A stretch of 64,000 bases of DNA from Kuschelorhynchus macadamiae (taxonomy: Eukaryota; Arthropoda; Insecta; Coleoptera; Curculionidae), in assembly GCA_030620095.1 (NCBI GenBank), contig JAUTXW010002103.1, positions 1,918,001 to 1,982,000 of the forward strand, given 5' to 3'. The translations under genes and the position numbers were made by a program. The notes below the pieces were generated by a model, which did not search any database, had not been told where the DNA came from, and saw nothing but the letters and a program-made list of their open reading frames with translations. Below are positions 1 through 9,809 of this stretch, one piece after another (the stretch's first letter is position 1; every line of letters begins with the position of its first letter).

Positions 1-1229
1 TAATAAATTTTCATTTCAGTTAAATACTAGAATGTGTATTGTATTCGGGAATAAAAAAATGTTTGTTCAGAAATTATAATTAGAGCGAACATATAAATAG
101 AAACTATTTTCTAATAATTGCTCAAAATTCGAATATTTTTTAAACTATATATTTTAAGTCCAAAATTCGAAACGGATTGACTTTTTACAATATAACCATT
201 GGTTGTCTTATTAACAATTTCTACTTAATATTCAAACTACTTAATAGTTTCATTATTTTATGTTTTTTCTTAGATTTTCATTTCGAAACATTTTTGTCAT
301 TTTTTAAAAATTTTGTGTGATATAAACGGCAATATAGTTTTTTTAACGTTTTTACGTATCTTTATATGTGCGAAAGAGCCTCGGTTCCTAGACGCAACAA
401 AAATTATTTCAGACCCAAAATAATCCCCCAATTTTTTATTTAAGATCTCCTTGGTTACGACCTTGCATTATGAATATAGAGAGCTAGAAATAATAATCAC
501 AGGAGGGTTCTTTTCAATCTTTAATATAATTGAAAATAATTTTTTTGAAGTGAGTTTTGCACTTGTAATAGTTATATATTTTTATGTATTAGGTATATAG
601 TATTGTATATAAGGTGAGTCACCCCACAATTGAAATTATATAATGTAATAATTAATTGTTATTATTATGAAAATATAAGTAGAGGGAGCTCATTAGCTTT
701 TGTTCTGTGGTTTATTTTAATAATCAAAATGTTTAGAATAAATTCATTTTTTTCTCTCAAATGTTTGTGACGTTTCGAATTGAGAAGCGTATTTCCTAAA
801 TGATTTGGTTGTTTAAACTAATTTATATAGCATATAAAACGCAAGCACATTATTTTTGACGATTTTCTTTGGGCTCATCTATATCTATATACAGGGTGTT
901 CTACGCAAAATTTTAATAAATCCTCATTTGAGTTAGATACTAGAATGAATATATTCCGGAATAAAGAGGTTACGAATAGAAACTATTTTCTAATAATTGC
1001 TCAAAATTCGAAAATTACTTAACTATTAATTTTGCACCCAAAATTCAAAATGGATTTTTTTCGTTACCTCATTTTCTATAAATTCTATCTCTTGACCTTT
1101 TACAATAGATCCATTCATTGCTTTATTAACAATTTCTACTTAATTTTTAAAATACTTAACAGTTTCATTATTTCAAGTTATATAAATTATATATTAGGTA
1201 CAGAGTCTCGTATATAGGCTGTATATAAA
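1..1229 (+). repeat. Imperfect ~0.9-kb tandem repeat, copy 1 and first part of copy 2
   Basis: Landmarks recur in the same order in three copies. GAAACTATTTTCTAATAATT is near 100, 980 and 4072. A motif ACAGGGTGTTCTACG starts copies at about 892 and 3916. A segment with TTATTATGAAAATATAA and GGAGCTC lies near 660 and 5320. Copy 1 runs from before the window to about 890, and copy 2 starts there and is cut by a hAT at 1230. No coding potential is seen beyond a chance ORF shared by copies 2 and 3. Confidence 0.7.
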
Positions 1230-3710
1230 CAGTGTCGGCTCGCGGGTGAAAAAGTAAGTGAAGTGCAAATGAAGCAAGAAAATATCGCAATAATTTTTTT
1301 TCCAGAATTTTTTTTATACGTGGAAGAGGTAGAATATTATTACTTATATACTAAATCAATTCTCCTATCATTCATAGCAGCAAATTTATTTATAACATCC
1401 TTATAAAGAGATTTCTTTTGAATTGAAATATTGCCTAGAGAAGTAAGTCTTTTTTGAGATATTGTATTTCTTAAATAAGTTTTTACACGTTTGAGGCAAG
1501 AAAAACTTCTTTCCACTGAAGCACCTGTCGACGGTATTGTCAAAATAAGGGAAAACACTTTATATGCTTTGGTTAAAATATCTTTATTTTCATTTTTTTT
1601 TTCACTTCTCTTGCAGTGATATATTCCAATTACTGTCATTGGCAAAAACAAGACCAAGCTCATTTTTAAGTCGTTGATTCTTTGAAAATATTTTCCCATA
1701 TAACTGTAACAAATTTTCAAACGGGCCAGTCGGAAAATTTAAACTATATTCGGAAAATTTAGCAGAATCTACCAAACATAAAAATGTAAGTTTTTCAGAG
1801 TCTTGAAAGCTTAGTGTCATTTCCATTAGAATATGGTCCAATATTTCATAAAAAAAGGTTCTATACTTAGCCCTAATTCCTTCAGGTGAAAGCTTAGCAA
1901 GCTCACGTTTGTAATGATTTATTCTGTAATAGAATTTGCTTTATCAAATATGGTATTAAAAAAAATGTTCATTTCTTTTTTTACAGAGCGCCTCACGACA
2001 GCGTTTTATATTGGATATGCAAAAATAAATATCAAACGATTTTTTTTTGAAGAACGCAACTTGAACAATCACATTTACTAACTTCGAACTTGAAGACCAA
2101 CGAGTGTCTGTAATGGTTGGTATACGCCGCGTAGATGCAGATGTAAGAGCATACGTTCGTTTGGCTGAGTGATGAAAAAATGAATACCACTAAGGCTTGA
2201 AAAAAAATTCGACATTTAGAAATATTTTTAAACTTTGCTGCATCAGGACAAATACAGCCTGCGGCGCTTTTTCTTTTTTTTTGAAGGCCATTTAGATGGC
2301 CAGACATCACACTTGCGCCATCGCCGCGCCAAATTAGTCCAAAATTTGATCCAATAGAGAATATAAATTCTCCGACGTTCTATCGGAGCTGACATTATAA
2401 AATGCTAAGAATCTCTCGACTTCTGAATTAACGTATTTTAAAATTGTGGAGCACTGGGAGGTTTGCGTAATATCAGTGATGTCATCCACTTGCACAGAAA
2501 AAAAACTGTGTGTTGATTATTTAATTTTTTACATGATCATTTAAATAATCAGAAATGCTGAATTCAATTAATAATTAATTATTTCGTTTTGAATAGTTTT
2601 CGAGTCACCAGTAAAAACATTTTTATTTTTTTTGTGATGATCTTTTAGTTCTTTGCAACCTCTTGATATTAATAAACCTAAAAGCTTTTTAAAATTTCCC
2701 CTATTTATTGACTCGCTGCTCTCATCATGGGCGCGAAAGACTGACTCTTGTTTTGCAAGGTACAAAACTGCGTCAATTACCAAGCACATAAATAGTCTAT
2801 TTAATCGGACGTTTTCGTTAAAATTCTTATTTTATATAGTTTAGTATTTTCTTTTAAAGTATCAGCTTATAGTGCTTTGATTTTTTACAAATGTTTTTAG
2901 CATTAATTCGCATTTTAAATGCTCCGCCGAGTCTTCATGTTTATGTAAAATATATTTAACATACCTGCAAATCCTTTTATTTGAAACTAGTAAACAAGAC
3001 CAGCAAAACAATTTTTGTAATATTTGACTACTACCAAAGAAAATTATAGCAGTATAATTTTCTTTGCTACTGCATAACCACTTGTACGCCGAAAACCAGG
3101 ATGACTATTAAAACTCTGATCTTGTTCCTTTCATCGATTAAATGGTGTATCCAACAAAATGTAAACCACATACGTGATGGGATTAATCAATAATGTAAAT
3201 TAATAAACCCGACACTAAATAAAGTTGTAACAATTCCATAAATAAATATAACACAAAACAGTCAAGTAAACTGCAAAGGAACTAACCAGTTGCAGCGAAA
3301 TCCGTGAAAATAAAAGTAAACAACCACCCCAAACTGAACGACACGTGGGTGTAGTGTACTGCGTTAGCAACTCACCGAGAGCATTGTATGGCGCTGGTTA
3401 CCATTAATCTTCTATGCGGTCGACGTCATCGCGAACGGGCTGTCATGGCAACGTAGTAGGAAAATCGTAAACTAAACATAGCACCTCCAGTAAAGTTGAA
3501 GCGGTTTGCGCCACTGTTTAGTTGTTATAATAAAGTTCGATTGAAAGTTTTAAAAAGACATGCCGCCAACGGTCAAGTAAAATATTTATTCGAGAAGTAC
3601 AGTTTATTTTTTGCCAATTAGGTGAATAAATGAATGTAAAAACTTAAATTTTAAGAGATATATCATAAATAAAGTAGATGTTTGCTACTTCACCTGAATA
3701 GCCGCCACTG
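1230..3710 (-). mobile_element. hAT-1 DNA transposon (ZMYM/DUF4371 type), non-autonomous by decay
   Basis: The termini are imperfect inverted repeats: CAGTGTCGGCT at the left and the complement of CAGTGGCGGCT at the right, with a second matching block GGTGAA a few bases inside. The 8 bases before (1222-1229) and after (3711-3718) are both TATATAAA, a perfect target-site duplication of hAT length. The element lies in copy 2 of the flanking 0.9-kb repeat. The interior codes on the minus strand for pieces of a hAT transposase. The boundaries are directly visible; the family name comes from the coding pieces. Confidence 0.9.
1340..2830 (-). pseudogene. hAT-1 transposase remnant
   Basis: The 3' part (about 1340-1720) encodes the C-terminal hAT dimerisation region, with LTIPSTGASVERSFSCLKRV followed by a stretch ending in NDRRIDLVYK. 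This is the classic hAT_C pattern (IPxxSxxxERxFSxLK). About 2280-2340 in the same direction reads DGASVMSGHLNGLQ, a piece of the catalytic region of ZMYM/DUF4371-type proteins, and 2568-2789 carries the N-terminal DUF4371-like part (RAHDESSESINRGNFKKLL). The pieces lie in different frames with stops between them, so the gene is broken in several places. It would be the transposase of the surrounding element. The reading of the middle part is uncertain. Confidence 0.8.
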
Positions 3711-4651
3711 TATATAAAGTAGGTATATAAAGAAGCGTATTTTTTTAATGAATTGGTTATTTAAACTAATTTATTTACCCAAGACAGAATTCTTGAATAA
3801 TGACTAAATACATGATTCAAAGACACACCTGAAGTACATCATTTTGTGTTTACATTTGGTATATAAAACACGAGCAAATTATTTTTGACGATTTTGTTTT
3901 GGCTCATCTGTATGTACAGGGTGTTCTACGAAAACCGGTCGTTTTTTTCTCTCTTATTATTAAGCTAGAGAAGAAAAAAACATTCAAAAACCTAACTTAA
4001 ACTAGAATAGATATTTTCCGAAATAAAGAAGCGTTTGTTCAAAAATTGTAATTACAGCGATCATATGAATAGAAACTATTTTCTAATAATTGCTCAAAAT
4101 TCGAATATTTTTTAAACTATTAATTTTGGATTCACAATTCAAAATGGATTTTTTTCGAGACCTCATTTTTTATAAATTCTATCTCTTGACCTTTTACAAT
4201 AGATCCATTCGTTGTCTTATTAACAATTTCTACTTAATCTTCACAATACCTAACAGTTTCATTATTTTATACTTCTTAGATTTTAATTTCGAAACATTTT
4301 CGTCCTTTTTTCACAAATTTTGGGAAAAGGTGCAATAAACATGATCACTGGTGTGCTATAGAGGATAATATTCTTTTTTATGACGTTTTAACGAATCTTT
4401 ATCAATATTATTTGCCGGTGGTTATAGCTATATGCATTGTAAAACAAAATTATATAATTTTTGCAAGTGCAAAAGAGCCTATAGGTTCCTAGACTCAACA
4501 ACAATTACTTTTAGTCCTAAGATTTCCTTGCACTCCTTGCATTATGAAAGTAAAGGACCAGAAATAATAATCACGGAAGGATACGTTTTGATATCATTGA
4601 AAATAATTTTGCACTTCCAAAAATTATATATTTTTATTTATTAGATAGGAC
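3711..4651 (+). repeat. 0.9-kb tandem repeat, end of copy 2 and start of copy 3
   Basis: From 3711 the sequence resumes copy 2 after the hAT: AGAAGCGTATT and TTTTTGACGATTTT match copy 1 near 783 and 855. Copy 3 begins near 3916 with the ACAGGGTGTTCTACG motif. The potential peptide FYKFYLLTFYNRSI occurs in copies 2 and 3 because the DNA is repeated, not because a gene is evident. Confidence 0.65.
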
Positions 4652-5210
4652 CTATTATATTTTGCCCTCCAGTTAACAGATAGAAAAAAAACTTTAAGTA
4701 GGATTTTATGTGTATTATGTTTTACGAAAATATTTTTTTTATTAGTTCATTAAAAAGAAAAATATACATAATCTGTACTACTTTAAATGGGACACCCTAT
4801 ATATTATTATTTCGTTAAATGGGTCTCGTCTTACCGATTATAAATATACTAGGTTTTATAGCTTTATCTTTAAAGACCACCGAAAAAATTGATAAAAACC
4901 ATGCCATAAGAGGGAATGTATTCCTATTGATTGCACATTTAGAATATACTATTTCTTCTCACTCAACACATTGCCTCTTATTGTAGGGCTTTTGGTATAT
5001 TTATAATCAGTAAGGCGAGATCCATTTAATGATATAAGCATATACAAGATGACCCATTAAAAAAATATGTCTTATGTATATTTTGAAACATTTTAATGAT
5101 TAAAGCAAAATGATATTCTTAAAATATAATACAGGTAACAACTTTCCTATTTAAAGTTTTCTGTATCTCAATAATGTAACCCCTCCAAACTGGAAGGCAA
5201 AATATAGTAG
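4652..5210. mobile_element. Foldback element / long-TIR MITE
   Basis: About 200 bases at the left (4652-4860) match the reverse complement of the right side (about 4990-5210). Outer arms: CTATTATATTTTGCCCTCCA against the complement of CTACTATATTTTGCCTTCCA. Inner arms: a block ending GATTATAAATATAC is mirrored by GTATATTTATAATC. There is no ORF. It sits in copy 3 of the 0.9-kb repeat. Copy 2 near 1190-1216 has the uninterrupted sequence (TATTAGGTACAGAGTCTCG), which acts as an empty site. The exact target duplication is not clear. Confidence 0.7.
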
Positions 5211-5640
5211 TAAACACTGTACACAGTCTCGTATATAGGGTAAGTCGCTCTACACTACACTATACTTAAAACTGTATATGTAATAATTATTTTTTGTTTT
5301 AATTTTTGTTATTATGAAAATATAACTACAGGGGAGCTCTTTAGCTTTTATTTTGTGGTTTATATAATAATCAAAATGTTTAGACTAAGCTGAAAAAGTA
5401 TTTTTTTATAATGAATTTGTTAATTAAACCAGACAGACAGAATCCTTGAATAATGACAAAATACGTGATTTAAACACACACCTGAATTGTATAATTTTTG
5501 CTTAACAATACACAGGAGCTGATAACCTTGATAAAATGAAGGAAGTGTTAAATTTATTTATACAAAAAGTTACGATATTATTATTTTGCAGTTATTTTTA
5601 GTTTTACTAAATAAATATCATTCTTAATATCTAATAGTTT
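5211..5640 (+). repeat. 0.9-kb tandem repeat, remainder of copy 3
   Basis: This continues copy 3: CAGTCTCGTATATAGG, then TTATTATGAAAATATAA, GGAGCTC and ATCAAAATGTTTAGA, matching 590-740. It fades out after about 5510. No gene is seen. Confidence 0.6.
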
Positions 5641-6158
5641 AGAAAGCTTTGTTTTAAGATTGTAAGCAGTTTTTTTACTTACTAAAAGGGAAGTATTTTA
5701 ATCGTGAGAAAATCACCCTCCCCCAGGTTTTTTTCCTTTTAGGGTCCCAAGATGGTAAAAAATATGTTTTCTGTTGGCCGGTCTGTACGCGGTATAGTCA
5801 AAAACTATTGACTTCAAACTTTGGTGAAGGAATAAAAAAAGTTACATTTTTGTAAAAACTGTTACGGACTAAAATGGCGGCCTAGTGAAATGATAAAATA
5901 ATTATTACTAAACAACTACCTATTTACGTGAGTTTTTGTACAAAAACCAAGTATTACTTAAAAATCAACCGGTAAAATTTTAGTATGAATCCAAGATGGC
6001 GAAACAAAATGGCGGTTTAATAAAATATTTAAACAATCAGCCTGAAAAATCTACTTATTAGATTTATTTCAGATTTTGGGTAAGAATTTTGTGTTAACAT
6101 TAATTTTAAATTTTGTGCAAAAAATGAGTAATTCTATTATAATTAAGAGATGAACTGG
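5640..6158 (-). repeat. GGCCGCCATTTTG-type dispersed repeat, inverted copy
   Basis: Contains AATGGCGGCCTA (5873), CAAGATGGCGAAACAAAATG (5992), ATCGTGAGAAAATCACC (5701) and AGGGTCCCAAGATGG (5741). These are the reverse complements of the core motifs of the tandem array at 39395-40935. Pogo-1 lies at its right edge. Confidence 0.65.
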
Positions 6159-6397
6159 TACCGTCAAGTGGGGTGACTTCGTATATCTGGTGTTACTTCG
6201 GACAACAGGTGGTTGATTGCATTATCGGGTCACAGCGGCAACGCTGTAAGGGCTAGCGCAAGTGTGGTTTGGTTTTGGACTTTGGTACTAGTTTTCCTTT
6301 GATTATGGTGGGTGACGGTCGTTCGCCGTGACTTTTCGACGTTTTATCGTGTTTTAAGTGAAAATAGTGATTTTTGTGTTTAAAAAACAGCGAAAAA

Positions 6398-6552
6398 GTA
6401 AGTAATGCACACCTCACAAGCAAATTTTTGCAGACTTTTTATTCTTATTAGTAGAAAGCGTAATGCTTTATGAATATTCTGACGAGGAGTTTGTTTATTT
6501 ACCTCTACCGACATTTTAGATACAGGGGGTTATCAAAAATTTCTTATTTCAG
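6398..6552 (+). other. 5' UTR intron of pogo-1
   Basis: A donor AAAAA|GTAAGT at 6398 and an acceptor TTATTTCAG ending at 6552 delimit 155 nt. The acceptor is followed directly by GGGGTGACTTCGGAC, a near copy of the terminal repeat core, and then by the start codon at 6568. Splice sites are inferred from consensus, supported by the same arrangement in three other pogo-like elements here. Confidence 0.6.
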
Positions 6553-6567
6553 GGGGTGACTTCGGAC

Positions 6568-8523
6568 ATGGGCCGTATTTATCACAAAGTCGTTGGGGGC
6601 CGAAGCTACCAAAACTATGATAAAGCATCATTGGAAAACGCCATCCGTGATGTTAAATCACGATCCCGGAACCTGCGTGAAGCTGCTGACTATTACGGTG
6701 TACCCCGCTCCACCCTTAGTGATCGGGTTAGGAATAATAATGTCAAAAAAGTCGGAGGCCAGACATCGTTGTCTTCTGAAGAAGAGGAAAGACTAGTTGT
6801 GGCTATAACACTGGCGGCGGACTGGGGATTTCCTCTTTCACCCTACGATGTACTAATAATAGTAAAACAATATTTAGATAGAAAAGGAGTGGTTATAAAG
6901 AAGTTTCGAGATAACATGCCCGGACAAGAATGGGTTAGATCATTTTTGACTCGACATCGGAATCTCACGACAAGATTTTGTCAGAATATCAAAAGATATA
7001 GGGCACAAGTAAGCCCCGAGACATTAATGGACTATTTCAACGAACTTCAAACCTCATTAGAAAATGTACAGCCATCCCTAATCGTAAATTATGATGAGAG
7101 CAATTTTAGTGATGACCCGGGAAACGTTAAGGTTATTTGCAAAAGAGGATCGAAGCACTGTGACAGAGTTATGGATTCATCCAAGTCTAGTGTTAGTGTA
7201 ATGATGTCAGGTTCTGCAAGTGGCGAACTTCTTCCACCCTTCGTCGTTTATAAAGCCAAACACCGATATCAGGAGTGGGAAGAGGATGGACCAGCCGGCT
7301 GTGGATACAGTGTCACAACTTCAGGGTGGTTTGATTCAAGAACCTTCTTAGAATGGTTTCGACAGATAGCCTTACCATATTTCAGAAAGAAAGAGGGACA
7401 AAAAATTTTAATTGGAGACAATTTGTCCAGTCACTTAACGATCGAAGTAATTGAGGAATGTCAACGTGAGAATATAAAATTTGTTTTACTTCCACCAAAC
7501 TCTACTCACCTTTGCCAGCCTTTAGATGTTGCTTTTTTTGCGCCTCTAAAAAAAGCATGGAGGAGAATTTTGACTGAGTGGAAGTCCAAACGAAGAGGGC
7601 CCTTTCAGAAGAAAGATTTTCCAAAACTCCTCAAGAGATCCTTAGAAGAAATTAACGCTAATGCAAAGAAAAATTTGTTGTCCGGATTTCGCGCCTCAGG
7701 AATTTGGCCCTACAACCCACAGGAAGTCTTAAAACGTCTGCCCCAAAGACTTATGACTAATAATGCTCAACCACTGGATGAAATAGATAAATCACTGCTC
7801 GAACTCCTCAAAGTGAACAGAAACCCCGAGGTGCAATCAAGACCAAATCGGCGCAAACGCATCAATGTGCCACCAGGAAGACCAGTCGTCCTTGAAGATA
7901 TGGATACTCAACGGACAATTATTGAATTGGAAAGCGAATCAGAAAATAGGCCGTCTACGTCTGGTGCACAAAGTTCCACAAAACCCCAGACCATTTCCTC
8001 CGATGATTCCGATACAGACTCTTTGCCATTAGCCCATCTTACAGCTATAAAGAAAAAGTTAAATTTGTTTGATCAAAATTGTTTACCACCTGACTCATCT
8101 GATTCCGACTCAGACTCTTTGCCATTAGCCCACGTTGTAAATGCCAAGAGAAACCCCACTCATCAACCCACTCAACCAGACTCATTTGATTCGGACGAAG
8201 AAGTGACTACCGACAAACCAAGAAGTTGTTTCTCAAATGAAGATTTTGTTGAAATAGGCGATTTTATTGTAGTAAAGGTTCCTATATGCAAGTCATTTAA
8301 ATTTAAGTTCTATGTTGCAAAAGTTGTAAATGTTTTTAAAAAAAAATATGTTGTTAGCTTTCTTCGAAAAAAGAAACATGGAGAGAACGTTTTTTTCTAT
8401 TTTCCAAACGTGCCGGATGAAAGCGAGATTGGAAAAGATGAAATTGTTAAAAAGCTTTATCCCCATTCAAATTCTCGAAGAGGTCATATGTTTTCTAATT
8501 TACCTGATCTTGTGATAGAGTAA
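6568..8523 (+). CDS. Pogo-like DDE transposase, intact
   Basis: Predicted 651-residue transposase that would bind the TIRs and cut and paste the element in the nucleus. An N-terminal psq-type HTH lies at about 15-60 (LREAADYYGVPRSTLSDRV), then a CENP-B-type HTH at about 65-145 (GQEWVRSFLTRH). The DDE_1 core shows the acidic residues in NYDESNF, GDNLSSH and QPLDVAF, with 35 residues between the second and third (DD35D). The C-terminal half has two acidic serine blocks, both with DSLPLAH, and a final basic/aromatic domain of about 100 residues (FYVAKVVNVF...). A GTG four codons upstream keeps the frame, but the ATG at 6568 is the sensible eukaryotic start. No stop or frameshift is present. It could also be a domesticated gene, but the perfect TIRs argue for a transposon. 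Confidence 0.92.
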   Translation: MGRIYHKVVGGRSYQNYDKASLENAIRDVKSRSRNLREAADYYGVPRSTLSDRVRNNNVKKVGGQTSLSSEEEERLVVAITLAADWGFPLSPYDVLIIVKQYLDRKGVVIKKFRDNMPGQEWVRSFLTRHRNLTTRFCQNIKRYRAQVSPETLMDYFNELQTSLENVQPSLIVNYDESNFSDDPGNVKVICKRGSKHCDRVMDSSKSSVSVMMSGSASGELLPPFVVYKAKHRYQEWEEDGPAGCGYSVTTSGWFDSRTFLEWFRQIALPYFRKKEGQKILIGDNLSSHLTIEVIEECQRENIKFVLLPPNSTHLCQPLDVAFFAPLKKAWRRILTEWKSKRRGPFQKKDFPKLLKRSLEEINANAKKNLLSGFRASGIWPYNPQEVLKRLPQRLMTNNAQPLDEIDKSLLELLKVNRNPEVQSRPNRRKRINVPPGRPVVLEDMDTQRTIIELESESENRPSTSGAQSSTKPQTISSDDSDTDSLPLAHLTAIKKKLNLFDQNCLPPDSSDSDSDSLPLAHVVNAKRNPTHQPTQPDSFDSDEEVTTDKPRSCFSNEDFVEIGDFIVVKVPICKSFKFKFYVAKVVNVFKKKYVVSFLRKKKHGENVFFYFPNVPDESEIGKDEIVKKLYPHSNSRRGHMFSNLPDLVIE

Positions 8524-8646
8524 ATTATGGCTGTTTCTATTGCAAACTACCTAAAGTTATGCAATAAACTAGTTTAGTTTTATTATAAGAATTATGCTTT
8601 AGTTTTGTTTCGTTATTGTTTTTTAAGAATTATGTTTTGTTTTTAT

Positions 8647-8652
8647 AATAAA
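8647..8652 (+). terminator. Polyadenylation signal of pogo-1
   Basis: AATAAA lies 124 bases after the stop codon, within the element, and a second AATAAA lies about 23 bases further on. Confidence 0.55.
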
Positions 8653-8724
8653 TATTTTATATTTCTACAATAAAGTGTTTCTTTACATGAAAAAAATATT
8701 TAAACATTTTAAAAAATATATATT

Positions 8725-8820
8725 TGTCCGAAGTCTCCTATAGAGAAGGTTAAAATCGGATTTATGTGATTTTCTACCGGCGTTCGGAGTCACCCCACTC
8801 TATGGGGTGAATTCGGACAG
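8725..8820. promoter_or_regulatory. Subterminal copies of the pogo-1 terminal motif
   Basis: GTCCGAAGTCTCC (8726), then TTCGGAGTCACCCCA (8784) and, in the opposite direction, TGGGGTGAATTCGGAC (8803). Each resembles the TIR core GTGGGGTGACTTCG. The last two form an inverted pair. Such repeats are candidate transposase-binding sites; function is inferred from likeness to the TIR. Confidence 0.6.
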
Positions 8821-8997
8821 TCTTTAACAAAAAAAATCTGAAAACTAAAAGCAATTGGAATATTTTTGAGAGTGTCAAAATGTTTCTTGATTTTAAAGGT
8901 ATATTGAGCGAAACTTTCAAAAATTTTGCTTTATCGGTATTTATTTTGCGATCAAAAATATTGCAAAATGTGACCGAAGTCACCCCACTTGACGGTA

Positions 8998-9290
8998 AAG
9001 TTGTAATAGGAACTCAAAATAGCGACTAAACGAAATGTTAGGAAAGCCCCCCCCAAGGTTTTACATAGCTACAAGATTTAGCGTTTCGGGATGCCAAAAA
9101 ACACGATTTCTTATACTCTCCTATTTCCTCTCCCTTTTTATAAGCTGATTCTCCATTCTGACTACTTAGTACGTGAAAATTAAGCTTGATATTTATAATT
9201 GTATATTTATCTATTTATTTTTTTTTGGCTCAACCAAAGCACCATATAAACTAGTAAAATTGTGGTTGAAACTCGAAAATGGCGTTTATC
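8998..9290. other. Flank of pogo-1, no gene seen
   Basis: AT-rich, with a C8 run near 9047. GATGCCAAAAAACACG near 9091 resembles part of the dispersed repeat on the other side of pogo-1, so this is probably the rest of the repeat that pogo-1 entered. Confidence 0.35.
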
Positions 9291-9675
9291 AACATCATCA
9301 TTTTCTTTCAAAAACTTTTTTGTTTCATTTTTTATATACTTTTAAAGAGCTCGACAATGTATACAGTTTGAAGTAAAATATACGGCTGTAGGAAAAAGAA
9401 AATGAAAAAATAGGAATCTCCTAAAGAATTTGAAGTGCCAAACCCTGTATGTCAAACCGACCAAAATAATAGAATACCTAGTGGGTAAAGGAAATTTATC
9501 GATATTTTTAGGATTATTAACGTCATCATTTTCTTCCAAAAACTCTTTTGCTCCATTCTGTATATATTTTTAATGAACTAGACAATACATACAGTTTGAA
9601 GTAAAATATAAGACTGTAGTCAAAAAGAAAATAGAAAAATAAGAACTTTCTAAAGAATTTTAAGTGCCGAATTGG
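9291..9675 (+). repeat. Imperfect tandem duplication, ~229-bp period
   Basis: Two copies start ACATCATCATTTTCTTTC (9291) and ACGTCATCATTTTCTTCC (9520). Both continue with CATACAGTTTGAAGTAAAATAT-like sequence and end in AAGAATTT(G/T)AAGTGCC. Related sequence (AAGTGCCGAATTCTAAATG and AATAAAATAATAGAATG) recurs at 11450-11520, on the other side of the Penelope-like remnant. It may therefore be part of that element's terminal repeat. Confidence 0.6.
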
Positions 9676-9809
9676 AAAAAGTCATCCATATTTCTCAAAG
9701 AAACCTGTTTATAATTCTATTAAATAAAACACAAAGTCCCTTTCTTTTATTGATTCGCCTTGTTACCATCTTTCATCGTGGCTAAATAGAATTCTTAGAG
9801 AGGTAACGG

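Larger units (their letters stand above)
6161..8995 (+). mobile_element. Pogo-1: complete pogo-like transposon
   Basis: Perfect 21-bp terminal inverted repeats. The left begins CCGTCAAGTGGGGTGACTTC (6161-6181) and its exact complement ends at 8995. TA flanks both sides (6159-6160 and 8996-8997), the target duplication of the Tc1/mariner superfamily. The 2835-bp element holds one uninterrupted transposase ORF, a 5' UTR intron and a polyadenylation signal. Copies of the terminal motif recur inside (6552, 8726, 8783, 8803). The perfect TIRs and open frame suggest a young, possibly active copy. Confidence 0.95.

Noticed and set aside
1032..4338. Similar short ORFs at 1032-1217 and 4090-4338 (both with FYKFYLLTFYNRSI) as a conserved small gene
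   Set aside because: They lie in copies of the same DNA repeat, and the similarity is that of the DNA. There is no sign of selection on the protein.
6556..6567. GTG start of the pogo-1 frame four codons before the ATG
   Set aside because: Non-ATG initiation is not needed; the ATG at 6568 follows the acceptor directly and gives the full domain set.
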